Source of the DNA: Spirochaetaceae bacterium
GTDB taxonomy: Bacteria > Spirochaetota > Spirochaetia > UBA9216
Length of the DNA: 14,164 bases
Assembly: GCA_028527945.1 (NCBI GenBank)
Contig: JAQQAK010000453.1
Coordinates: forward strand, 1-14,164
Reading direction: 5' to 3'
Part shown: piece after piece, positions 1-6,949 of the stretch
Layout of the letters: each line of letters starts with the position of its first letter
Position numbering within the stretch: position 1 is the stretch's first letter
Made by a program: the position numbers and the translations under genes
Notes under the pieces: model-generated
What the model was told of the DNA's origin: nothing
The model's database searches: none
What the model saw: only the letters and a program-made list of their open reading frames with translations

Positions 1-500
1 ATTTCATCAATAAGTGTTGAAAAATATGCTTCAAAAGAAGTTTCTATGAAATCACCAGATTGAAAAAGCCGATCATACAAAACACGCATACTGCTAACTC
101 TGCTGGAGGCGTCAATTAAAATAGACTGGCACTTCTTATTATCAATACTATCATATTGAAGCCTTAGAAGACTCTCTACAGAAGCCATATTATTTTTTAT
201 TCTGTGATGGACCTCTCTGAGAAGAAGCTCTTTTTCTTTAAGAAGAGACTTTATTTTTATATCTGACAATTTCTGCTCTGTTACATCCTCGACCGTTATC
301 ATTATGGCAGAAATCTCATTACCACAGATTATCGGGATTATATGATATTCAAGATAATGTTCTTGCTTCATGTTATTTTTATAAAAGCATGAGTTATGAA
401 TATTTTTGCAAATATTACGAGCAGTATTAAAATCATCAGAAAAACCTGAGTCTGCAAGAAAATGAAAACCTTCAACGCAAGGACTAAATACAATAGTTGA
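1..500 (-). CDS. Sensor histidine kinase (PAS C-terminal half + HisKA_2), partial, possibly 5'-truncated
   Basis: The minus strand is open from 500 to the left edge (166 codons) and the gene continues outside the window. It encodes the end of a PAS domain (the PAC-like stretch EHYLEYHIIPIICGNEISAI), a linker ending VTEQKL, and the dimerisation/phosphoacceptor helix KELLLREVHHRIKNNM. The conserved HH lies at 209-204. This H-box is typical of the HisKA_2 family, whose members autophosphorylate on His and pass phosphate to a response regulator; the ATPase domain would lie to the left. The start is a problem: a TGA sits at 503-501 and no ATG, GTG or TTG occurs between it and an in-frame ATG at 371, which is inside the PAS domain and lacks a Shine-Dalgarno. 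The adjacent frame reads SIITGDDQLLYL at about 530-490, which looks like the missing PAS strand, so one extra T in the TTT near 488 would join the two. It may be a decaying gene or a sequencing error. The family call is firm; intactness is doubtful. Confidence 0.72.
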
Positions 501-538
501 TCATCTCCGGTTATTATGGATACACTCTTGCAGTGATT

Positions 539-1171
539 ATGAATAAAACAACCTTATCTTTAATATTCTTATTCGGTATATTTTTTCAAGGAAACCTTCT
601 CGCGCAGGATGTAGCTCTAAAAGTACCATTATACGATCAGGGAAAAGATTCTGAATGGGCTGATGAAAAACTTGGAAGCAAATCAGATTTAACAATAAAA
701 AGCCATGGTTGCGCGCTAACCTGTATATCTATGGTTCTTTCGTATTTCTACAATGAAAAAATAACCCCGCCTAAAACAAATAAGTGGCTGAAAAAACATG
801 ATGGATTTGACGATGGCTGGTCTAACGGGAAATATCTTGGAAAGGTTAATATAAAATGGCCGTCACTCTCTCAATATCAAAAGGGAATGGTTTATAGCAG
901 ATTTGACTGGAACGCAAATCCGGCAGATACTTTCTTAATTCGCTATTATCTGGAAAAGAAAATTCCTATAATTGCCGAAGTAATAAGAAACGGGGCTTCG
1001 CATTATATTGTTATCACCGGATGGAACGATAAACAAGGTTTTATGATGAATGATCCGGCGATGCCTGAAGAGACAGTCTTTAACAATTATTATAACGTTA
1101 AAGATAAATGGGGCGAAGGGCCGGGACGCAACATCTATGGAATTAGAGTTATATATCCAACAAACTTTTGA
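539..1171 (+). CDS. Exported C39-like cysteine peptidase (Peptidase_C39_2 type)
   Basis: A 210-residue protein. Residues 1-22 form a signal peptide: Lys at position 3, a hydrophobic core to about residue 16, and cleavage after LLA. The rest resembles papain-fold C39-like domains. A GC-containing motif with Cys58 (SHGCALTCISM) is the expected nucleophile, His155 lies in SHYIVITGWN, and Asp172 lies in MNDPA; together they give a Cys-His-Asp arrangement. The protein probably acts in the periplasm or outside the cell; the substrate is unknown. The ATG at 539 is preferred over an upstream TTG at 497 because it puts the signal peptide at the N-terminus, but no strong Shine-Dalgarno precedes it. The stop is only 9 bases before the VWA lipoprotein gene, so the two are probably co-transcribed. 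Unlike C39 domains of bacteriocin exporters, it has no ABC transporter domain. The fold call is good, while peptidase activity is inference from the motif residues. Confidence 0.75.
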   Translation: MNKTTLSLIFLFGIFFQGNLLAQDVALKVPLYDQGKDSEWADEKLGSKSDLTIKSHGCALTCISMVLSYFYNEKITPPKTNKWLKKHDGFDDGWSNGKYLGKVNIKWPSLSQYQKGMVYSRFDWNANPADTFLIRYYLEKKIPIIAEVIRNGASHYIVITGWNDKQGFMMNDPAMPEETVFNNYYNVKDKWGEGPGRNIYGIRVIYPTNF

Positions 1172-1180
1172 GAGGATTAA

Positions 1181-2125
1181 ATGAAAAAGATTTTATTACT
1201 AATTTTATCTGTATTTGCATTTTTTTCATGCAGTGAATTTGATTATTATAAAGACTACACAGAATGGGAACAGGGGGTTTCACTGGATTTTCATTCTTGC
1301 AAAGCCAACTACAATAGTGCTTACGACAGTACTGTTGTTAATATGTATTTTTCTGTTTGGCAAGATGATGATTCGGCCTCTATAGATGATCTAACTTTGG
1401 AAAATGTAACAGTTCTTGAAGATGGAAATGCGAGCGATACCGAATCTATGAGCAGTATTGAAAACTCTATAAATTTTAATATCATTCTATTACTTGATTT
1501 CAGTTACAGCATGGTTAGTTCAGACTCTATTGATTCTCTAAAAGAAGCTGCTAAAACTTTTATAGCCCAAAAAAGTGATAACGCAAAAATAGCTATTGTA
1601 AAATTCGCAACATCTTACTCATTAGAACAGGATTTTACAGATGATGCTGATACACTCAATACAATAATAGACAACATAGAAAGCGATGAGCAAAAAGACA
1701 GATTTACAGCTTTGTATGACGCAATAGATTATTCTGTTGTAAGTGTATTTGATAATTACGACACAACAAGTAATGCCTTAATTATTTTTTCAGATGGCGC
1801 GGACAATAGATCCGACTGCAGTCTTGATGATGCTTATGAGGCTCTGAAAACAACTGATGTTATTTGTTATTCAATAGGACTTGGAAGCAGTATTGATACT
1901 GATGCTTTAGAAGAATTATCTATTGGAGGAGGGCTTTCAACCGCAACTACTTCTGAAGAACTTTCCAGTTTATTCAGTGAAATATCTATAAAAATTGGAA
2001 GTATTTATAAGCTTGAATACATCTCTCCAACAAATAATAGTAAATACCACGAATTGGAAGTGACAATAGAAAGCAGCTACGGAAACTGTGGTTACAGCCT
2101 TGAATATAGAAGAAAAACAGACTAA
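1181..2125 (+). CDS. VWA-domain lipoprotein
   Basis: A 314-residue protein. Residues 1-17 look like a lipoprotein signal (MKK, hydrophobic stretch, FFSC with Cys17). The lipobox is looser than the usual LxGC, as is common in spirochaetes. A von Willebrand factor A domain spans roughly residues 100-275 with a complete MIDAS metal site: DFSYS at 106-110, Thr176 in RFTALYD and Asp205 in FSDGAD. Such domains bind protein ligands through a divalent cation. A beta-rich tail of about 40 residues follows. The region between the lipid anchor and the VWA domain is acidic and Ser/Asp-rich and matches nothing I recognise. A strong Shine-Dalgarno (GAGAGGA) ends a few bases before the ATG and overlaps the end of the preceding peptidase gene, which indicates an operon. 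It probably acts at the cell surface or in the periplasm as an adhesion or scaffold protein; its partner is unknown. Confidence 0.85.
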   Translation: MKKILLLILSVFAFFSCSEFDYYKDYTEWEQGVSLDFHSCKANYNSAYDSTVVNMYFSVWQDDDSASIDDLTLENVTVLEDGNASDTESMSSIENSINFNIILLLDFSYSMVSSDSIDSLKEAAKTFIAQKSDNAKIAIVKFATSYSLEQDFTDDADTLNTIIDNIESDEQKDRFTALYDAIDYSVVSVFDNYDTTSNALIIFSDGADNRSDCSLDDAYEALKTTDVICYSIGLGSSIDTDALEELSIGGGLSTATTSEELSSLFSEISIKIGSIYKLEYISPTNNSKYHELEVTIESSYGNCGYSLEYRRKTD

Positions 2126-2186
2126 TACAATTAGTATTTATTTTAAAATCCTGAATTACTTCCTAAATATAAAAATGATTCAGGAT
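2121..2186 (+). terminator. Two weak hairpins after the VWA gene
   Basis: ACTAAT-ACA-ATTAGT (2121-2135) includes the VWA stop codon and is followed by ATTTATTTT. A second inverted repeat, ATCCTGAAT (2148-2156) with ATTCAGGAT (2178-2186), has a 21-base loop and a short T-rich tail. Either could end the peptidase/VWA transcript, but neither is a strong intrinsic terminator. Confidence 0.4.
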
Positions 2187-2204
2187 AATTTTAGATTTAA
2201 CCAC

Positions 2205-2234
2205 TTATTCAAAAAGTAGTTTTTTCTATATAAT
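2205..2234 (+). promoter_or_regulatory. Promoter of the DUF1893 gene
   Basis: A perfect TATAAT (2229-2234) lies 18 bases after a poor -35-like TTATTC (2205-2210). The expected transcription start falls at about 2241, on the GTG start codon itself. This suggests a leaderless transcript. Confidence 0.5.
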
Positions 2235-2240
2235 AACTGT

Positions 2241-2654
2241 GTGAAAAATAACAACTTAACTGAAGAACTTATAAAAGAACTCCCTGAAGGCTCATCTCTC
2301 TGCGTTTACGATAAAAATAATAATATTATATTTCAAAACTCAGGAAAGTGGCTACATCCACTATTTGATTTGGAAGACTTTCTTGCAAAATCTAAGCTGT
2401 CAGCCGAAAATCTATTTTTACATGATAAAATTGCGGGACGCGCGGCCGCATCTCTGATTGCTAAGATGGGATTTAAGAAGTGTTTCATAGACCTTATGAG
2501 TAAACATGCAATTGATGTATTTGAAAATAATAATATAACCTACGGATATGTTGATATAGTTGATAAAATATCATGCCAAACAGAAAAGATTCTTGATTCA
2601 AGTATGGATTTGGAAACTGTATATAAAATATTAAAAGAACGGGCAGGCAAATGA
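2241..2654 (+). CDS. DUF1893 family protein (TM1506-like)
   Basis: A 137-residue soluble protein with no signal peptide. It resembles the DUF1893 family (cytidine-deaminase-like fold, function unknown). Visible hallmarks are an N-terminal LCVYDKNNNIIFQN strand pair, LHDKIAGRAAASLIAKMGF at about residues 60-78, a following SKHAIDVFENNNI segment, and a near-C-terminal ISCQTEKIL resembling the family's conserved Cys-containing element. Size and N-terminus fit the family. The start is GTG at 2241. The in-frame TAG at 2217 leaves no alternative upstream start, and the next in-frame ATG is deep inside the fold. No Shine-Dalgarno is present, consistent with the leaderless promoter just upstream. It converges on the E2 gene, with a shared terminator between them. 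Its cellular role is unknown; a metabolite-binding or deaminase-like role is only suggested by the fold. Confidence 0.8.
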   Translation: MKNNNLTEELIKELPEGSSLCVYDKNNNIIFQNSGKWLHPLFDLEDFLAKSKLSAENLFLHDKIAGRAAASLIAKMGFKKCFIDLMSKHAIDVFENNNITYGYVDIVDKISCQTEKILDSSMDLETVYKILKERAGK

Positions 2655-2675
2655 TATCCTGCCCTTAATTGTTTT
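2641..2675. terminator. Bidirectional terminator between DUF1893 and the E2 gene
   Basis: GGGCAGG (2641-2647) and CCTGCCC (2658-2664) form a 7-bp GC-rich stem with a 10-base loop, followed on the plus strand by TTAATTGTTTT. On the minus strand the same hairpin is followed by GTTCTTTTAATATTTT. The upstream arm and part of the loop lie inside the last codons of DUF1893, and the E2 stop lies within the T-rich tail, so one structure probably serves both convergent genes. Confidence 0.7.
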
Positions 2676-3702
2676 AAACAAAAATACTCTTTGGCTCTTC
2701 AAGAACCTCACACAGATCTTTTAGAAAAACCGCGCCACCTGCGCCATCAGTTATCCGATGATCAAAAGTAAGACTCAGCCCCATAATTTGTCTGTTTTGT
2801 ATTTCTCCATCAATCATCTTTAGATGTTCCTCAATAGAACAAACACCAAGAATACCTGCTTCCGGCGGATTAATTATAGGTGTAAAGAATGTAATTCCAT
2901 ACATTCCAAGATTTGTTACAGTAAAAGTACCACCTTCAAGATCAGACGCAGATAGCTCCCCACTTTTAGCATCTTCAGATAGTTTTTTCGCTGCGATTGA
3001 TAACTCAGAAACAGAATAGTTATTAGCATTTTTTATAACAGGAACCAGAAGACCTCTTTCTGTTGAAACAGCCATTCCTAAATTAATATCATGCTTCTGA
3101 ATAATGCTGTCACCATTAAATACTGAGTTAAGATCAGGATTATTCTTTAAAGCCTTAACTACAGCAAACATAACTAAATCATTTATAGTTATTCGTGTAT
3201 TTTGCGATTCATTAAACTCTTTACGTAAAGCAAGAAGCTCAGTGACATCAGCTACAATACTCTCTGTTACAGGAGGTATTTCTGAATGACTCTTAAGCAT
3301 ACGATCAGAAGTTATCTTCTTAATATTTGTTAATTTTATAGTTTTATTATTATCTCCAGAAAGATTTTTATTTTTGTCAGAATCAGAAAGTTTCTGCCCC
3401 CTTGCCTTTCTTCTCTCAGCAGGAGTCGCCCTCATTTTAGGCTTATCTTCTGAAACTTCTTCACCTTCGTTACCAATCCACGCGATAGTAGTAATTACAG
3501 GAACAGAGGCTCCTTCCTTGTATAAAATTTTTATTATAGTTCCATCATAATCTGATTCAAGAGCCATAAGAGATTTATCGGTTTCAATCTCAGCAATAAT
3601 ATCACCTTTAGAAACAGTATCTCCTTCTTTTACATGCCATTCTACAATAGTCCCTTCTTCCATGGACATGGCAACCTTCGGCATAATTATTTTTTCAGCC
3701 AT
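2674..3702 (-). CDS. Dihydrolipoamide acyltransferase (E2) of a 2-oxo-acid/acetoin dehydrogenase complex
   Basis: A 342-residue E2 that carries acyl groups on lipoate and transfers them to CoA, acting in the cytoplasmic complex core. Residues 1-78 are a lipoyl domain with the modified lysine at K43 in IETDKSLM. Residues 92-101 (ATPAERRKAR) match the first helix of the peripheral subunit-binding domain, but the usual GTGPxGRI part is missing and a polar Lys/Asn/Asp linker follows. The catalytic domain runs from about 122 to the end, with DHRITDG holding His315 and Asp319. It is shorter than the usual roughly 400 residues because it has one lipoyl domain and a reduced binding domain. AGGAG five bases before the ATG fixes the start. 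It is the third gene after E1alpha and E1beta, separated from E1beta by a 179-base gap with two hairpins. Whether the complex uses pyruvate, a branched-chain keto acid or acetoin cannot be decided here; no E3 gene is in the window. Confidence 0.9.
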   Translation of the reverse strand: MAEKIIMPKVAMSMEEGTIVEWHVKEGDTVSKGDIIAEIETDKSLMALESDYDGTIIKILYKEGASVPVITTIAWIGNEGEEVSEDKPKMRATPAERRKARGQKLSDSDKNKNLSGDNNKTIKLTNIKKITSDRMLKSHSEIPPVTESIVADVTELLALRKEFNESQNTRITINDLVMFAVVKALKNNPDLNSVFNGDSIIQKHDINLGMAVSTERGLLVPVIKNANNYSVSELSIAAKKLSEDAKSGELSASDLEGGTFTVTNLGMYGITFFTPIINPPEAGILGVCSIEEHLKMIDGEIQNRQIMGLSLTFDHRITDGAGGAVFLKDLCEVLEEPKSIFV

Positions 3703-3728
3703 TTATACTCCTATAAAAACTTTGCGTT

Positions 3729-3774
3729 AGAGTCTCGCCATGAAAGGCGAGACTCTTAGTTGCATAGCAACTAA
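3729..3774. repeat. Two adjoining perfect hairpins between E1beta and E2
   Basis: AGAGTCTCGCC (3729-3739) and GGCGAGACTCT (3746-3756) form a perfect 11-bp stem with a 6-base loop. Sharing one base with it, TTAGTTGC (3756-3763) and GCAACTAA (3767-3774) form an 8-bp stem with a 3-base loop. No T-tract follows on the minus strand, where the next sequence leads into the E2 ribosome-binding site. It could be an mRNA processing or stability element, a partial terminator, or a copy of a dispersed palindromic repeat. Confidence 0.6.
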
Positions 3775-3881
3775 AAGATGATAAAAAGGTCCTGCACAGA
3801 TAAAGTTTTAACTTGTACATTTACCTAAAACTATAAATTTTCTTGCATGAAGCATTAAAGAAAAATTACCTCTATAATTTG

Positions 3882-4865
3882 TTACTCTTCTTTTAAAAGA
3901 GCCTTTACTGCTGTTTTTATTTTATCTTCAGAAGGAACAACCTCTGCTTCAAGTTTGGGGTTATAAGGTATTGGAACATCAAGGCCGCAAAGTCTTTTAA
4001 CAGGCGCTTCTAAATAGAAAAAAGCTTCCGAATCAACTATGCTGCTTACAATCTCTCCACCAAAACCACCAGTTTTTGCAGCTTCATGAATAACAATAGC
4101 TCTTCCGGTTTTAATTACCGAGTTGATGATTGTTTCTGTATCAAGCGGCACAAGACTTCTTATATCGATGACTTCTACACTTATACCTTCCAGACTAAGC
4201 TGCTTGGCAGCATCAATACTGCGTTGAACCATTCTTCCATAAGTTATAATAGAAACATCAGAACCACTTCTCTTTACATCAGCCTGCCCAAGTGGAACAA
4301 TATAATCATCATCAGGAACCGCACCCTTTGTTCGATAGAGCATCTTCTGCTCAAAAACAACAACAGGATTGTTATCTCTGATTGCAGCTTTTAAAAGACC
4401 CTTGGCATCATAAGGGGTTGAAGGAACAACAACCTTAATCCCCGGAACATGAGCAACCCAGGCTTCAAGACTCTGGCTATGTTGAGCAGCCGCTCCAGTT
4501 CCTGAACCACCAGGAGTTCTTAACACCATAGGAACCGATGCCTGCCCACCAAATTGATACCGGTTCTTTGCGGCTTGATTAACAAGAGGCTCCATAGAAA
4601 GTGTTATAAAATCTGAAAACATTATTTCAACTATTGGCCTAAGACCTGTCATTGCGGCACCGGCGGCACAGCCTGTAATAGCTAACTCTGAAATAGGAGT
4701 TTCCAGTACTCGTTCAGAACCAAACTCTTCAATCATCCCTCTTGAAACGCCAAAAGCTCCGCCATAAACACCTATGTCTTCACCCATAAATATAACATCA
4801 TTATCAGAACGCATTTCTTCACACATTGCTTCGCGCACAGCCTGCGCGTATGTAATTTCTCTCAT
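3882..4865 (-). CDS. Thiamine-diphosphate-dependent dehydrogenase E1 beta subunit (AcoB/PdhB-like)
   Basis: A 327-residue protein forming, with E1alpha, the alpha2beta2 decarboxylating dehydrogenase that loads an acyl or acetyl group onto E2 lipoate. Family hallmarks include FMGEDIGVYGGAF (26-38), TPISE with the conserved Glu60 that activates the thiamine ring, and GGSGTGAAAQHSQSLEAW with His129. The C-terminal transketolase half has DIRSLVPLD and a final helix. The length is normal for the family. The start has an AGAGGG ribosome site 5 bases upstream that overlaps the E1alpha stop region, so E1alpha and E1beta are probably translationally coupled (9-base gap). Sequence style is closest to acetoin or branched-chain/pyruvate types with separate alpha and beta chains. 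I do not assign acoB or pdhB because substrate cannot be read from the sequence. Confidence 0.92.
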   Translation of the reverse strand: MREITYAQAVREAMCEEMRSDNDVIFMGEDIGVYGGAFGVSRGMIEEFGSERVLETPISELAITGCAAGAAMTGLRPIVEIMFSDFITLSMEPLVNQAAKNRYQFGGQASVPMVLRTPGGSGTGAAAQHSQSLEAWVAHVPGIKVVVPSTPYDAKGLLKAAIRDNNPVVVFEQKMLYRTKGAVPDDDYIVPLGQADVKRSGSDVSIITYGRMVQRSIDAAKQLSLEGISVEVIDIRSLVPLDTETIINSVIKTGRAIVIHEAAKTGGFGGEIVSSIVDSEAFFYLEAPVKRLCGLDVPIPYNPKLEAEVVPSEDKIKTAVKALLKEE

Positions 4866-4874
4866 AAATACCCT

Positions 4875-5834
4875 CTATTCAGCATAGATGTCATTAAAAA
4901 TAGCATCTATTTCAGGCTCTTTGCTGTTCTCCGCAAACTCTACCGCAGCCTTAACATCATTTTCTGCTTGAACGTCTATATCGTTTATTTCCTGTTCTGT
5001 CATTATACCATTTGATATAATAAACTCCCGGTGTTGCTTTATAGGACATTTAGCCTTCCAACTTTCAACTTCTTCTCTTGTACGGTAAACCTGCGCGTCA
5101 GACTTGGAATGCCCCATCCATCTGTAAGTTTCAAGAACCATAAGCATTGGGCCATTCTCTTTTACATATTCTTTCGCCTTTAATGTTTCATTATAAATAG
5201 TTACAACATCGTTCCCATCAAGTGAAAGCCCTTTAATACCATAACTTTGTGCTCTTACAGAAATATCTTCAATAGCCATAGATTTTCTTATCGATGTAGA
5301 CATTCCGTATTGATTATTTATGCAGACAAATAAAACCGGTAATTTCCAGACTGACGCAAGATTGAGTGATTCATGAAATGCCCCTTCATTTGTGGCTCCA
5401 TCACCAAAAAAACAAACAGTTATATTATTTTCTTTTTTGTATTTTTGTTTTAAAGCGGCTCCAACTGCTATTGGAATACCTCCAGCAACAATACCATTGG
5501 CTCCAAGAGAACCAACAGAGAAATCAGCAATATGCATACTTCCACCGCGCCCCTTACAACATCCACTTTCTTTTCCAAGGAACTCGGCAAGCATAGCGCC
5601 TAAATCCATCCCTTTTCCTATTCCCTGATTATGGCCACGATGGGTTTGAAGAATGTAATCCTCTTTTTCAAGCGCAGCGGATACACCTATTCCGGCAGCC
5701 TCTTCTCCTATACAAAAATGAGCTGTTCCATGAACCTTGCCCTCTGAAAAAAGCCTTGCGGCAGTCTCTTCAAAGAGTCTTGTTTGTACCATTTTAAGAT
5801 ATAATTCTTTATGAATCCCCTTGGATAACTCCAT
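4875..5834 (-). CDS. Thiamine-diphosphate-dependent dehydrogenase E1 alpha subunit (AcoA/PdhA-like)
   Basis: A 319-residue protein binding thiamine diphosphate. Motifs, numbered from the ATG at 5834, are HRGH at 65-68, GGSMH at 97-101, the cofactor motif GDGATNEGAFHESLN at 144-158 ending at NN 173-174, and the E1alpha phosphorylation-loop-like YRWMGHSKSD region. An upstream ATG at 5846 is also in frame, but GGAG lies 6 bases before the second ATG and none precedes the first, so 5834 is preferred. It is the first gene of the E1alpha-E1beta-E2 operon, with a likely promoter in the gap after dam. The short length (no N-terminal extension) resembles acetoin dehydrogenase alpha chains, though pyruvate use is equally possible. 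Together the complex would make acyl- or acetyl-CoA and reduced lipoate, the latter reoxidised by an E3 encoded elsewhere. Confidence 0.92.
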   Translation of the reverse strand: MELSKGIHKELYLKMVQTRLFEETAARLFSEGKVHGTAHFCIGEEAAGIGVSAALEKEDYILQTHRGHNQGIGKGMDLGAMLAEFLGKESGCCKGRGGSMHIADFSVGSLGANGIVAGGIPIAVGAALKQKYKKENNITVCFFGDGATNEGAFHESLNLASVWKLPVLFVCINNQYGMSTSIRKSMAIEDISVRAQSYGIKGLSLDGNDVVTIYNETLKAKEYVKENGPMLMVLETYRWMGHSKSDAQVYRTREEVESWKAKCPIKQHREFIISNGIMTEQEINDIDVQAENDVKAAVEFAENSKEPEIDAIFNDIYAE

Positions 5835-5892
5835 CAATATCTCCATATCTGAAAAAATAACTTCAGACGCTTTGTCAAAACATCTATGATTT

Positions 5893-5923
5893 ATATTAAC
5901 ACCTACACTTTATAATGTAAAGT
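5893..5923 (-). promoter_or_regulatory. Probable promoter of the dehydrogenase operon, with a palindrome on the -35 box
   Basis: Reading the minus strand, TTTACA (5921-5916) and TAATAT (5898-5893) are 17 bases apart, a good sigma70-like arrangement just downstream of the dam stop. The -35 box is embedded in the palindrome ACTTTA-N5-TAAAGT (5907-5923), a plausible repressor site. A second -35-like TTGACA occurs at 5878-5873 without a convincing -10. Confidence 0.5.
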
Positions 5924-5932
5924 TCTTCTGTT

Positions 5933-6781
5933 TCAGTAATTAGTTACTAGAACCTCTGAAACTGTTCCCCGCCCCGCAGCTTTAGAATTTACAGCGCGTG
6001 ATGCAAAAGTCTTTGTAATGTTAAAACATGAATATAATTCGCAAATAAAATCTGTATCAGAATTGGATATTAAAAATTTTACACCCATTCGGTCAAGTCT
6101 TATGCACAAGTCCCTAAGCCTTATTTGTTCCTGCTTTGAAAAACCGTCTTTAGTATAGGCGGTAAAATTAGAGCTGCTTGAAAGCGGATCATACGGAGGA
6201 TCAAAATAAACGAACGAGTCCGCTTCTATATTATTGAGAGACATCTCAAAATCCTTGTTAGTTATCTTTATATCGCTAATAGATAAATAATTATGAATTT
6301 CATTTATAAGCTTCTCATTTACAATGTTAGGCTTGTTATATTTTCCAAATGGAGTATTAAACTGTCCAAGACTGTTTACTCTATAAAGGCCATTGTAACA
6401 AGTCTTATTAAGATAAAGCAGCCTTGAGGCTTTCTCAACATCAGACAGCTTTGAATAAGCAATTTCATCCCGATCTATTGCTCTAATTTCATAAAAATAA
6501 TTCTCTTCATTTTTATGCCGCTTAAGATCTTCTATTAATTCTGAAGGATTTTGTTTTATTACCTTATAAAGATTTATAAGCTCACTGTTATTATCATTTA
6601 TAATAGCTTTAGATGGTTTCAAATGAAAAAATAAAGCACCTCCCCCAATAAAGGGTTCATAATACATTAATTTTTCTTCTAGCAGTTCTTTAGGCAGCAG
6701 TTCTACTATATCAGATAAAAGCTGACGCTTACCTCCAACCCATTTCACAACAGGCGTCAATGATGAATTATTATTAGGCAT
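5933..6781 (-). CDS. dam: Dam-type DNA adenine-N6 methyltransferase (predicted GATC)
   Basis: A 282-residue enzyme transferring methyl from S-adenosylmethionine to adenine N6. The order of motifs is that of the Dam/DpnM class: KWVGGKRQLL (13-22) and EPFIGGGALFF (42-52) for AdoMet binding, and the catalytic DPPY at 194-197. The segment NKTCYNGLYRVNSLGQFNTP (125-144) is very close to the target-recognition stretch of GATC-specific Dam and DpnM enzymes, so GATC is the predicted site. Length is normal. No restriction endonuclease gene lies beside it: neighbours are the dehydrogenase operon (same strand, 98-base gap) and a divergent ferritin gene. It therefore looks like an orphan methylase for marking, repair or regulation rather than part of a visible restriction system. 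No Shine-Dalgarno precedes the ATG. A TAAAAT lies 6 bases before it, raising the possibility of another leaderless start (weak). Confidence 0.92.
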   Translation of the reverse strand: MPNNNSSLTPVVKWVGGKRQLLSDIVELLPKELLEEKLMYYEPFIGGGALFFHLKPSKAIINDNNSELINLYKVIKQNPSELIEDLKRHKNEENYFYEIRAIDRDEIAYSKLSDVEKASRLLYLNKTCYNGLYRVNSLGQFNTPFGKYNKPNIVNEKLINEIHNYLSISDIKITNKDFEMSLNNIEADSFVYFDPPYDPLSSSSNFTAYTKDGFSKQEQIRLRDLCIRLDRMGVKFLISNSDTDFICELYSCFNITKTFASRAVNSKAAGRGTVSEVLVTNY

Positions 6782-6949
6782 AGTTTTATTTTATCATTTT
6801 AAAGCACAATGCATAAAGCCCGAATATGGCCTCAAGCAATTTATAATTCACAGCTCATTCAGTTCCCAAAAGAGAGTCATAAAATTAAAAATAATTTTGC
6901 TTTTATTTTATCAGATCCCAGAGTATATTTAATTAAAATAGTAATATAA

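Noticed and set aside
497..538. Longer peptidase start at TTG 497
   Set aside because: It would bury the signal peptide 14 residues inside and has no ribosome site. The ATG at 539 gives a proper exported N-terminus.
3104..3289. Plus-strand ORF opposite E2
   Set aside because: It is antisense to a well-supported catalytic domain, with no family resemblance or ribosome site.
4086..4394. Plus-strand ORF opposite E1beta
   Set aside because: It is low-complexity antisense translation of a conserved gene.
5835..5846. E1alpha start at the first ATG (5846)
   Set aside because: No Shine-Dalgarno precedes it, while GGAG is ideally placed before the second ATG at 5834.
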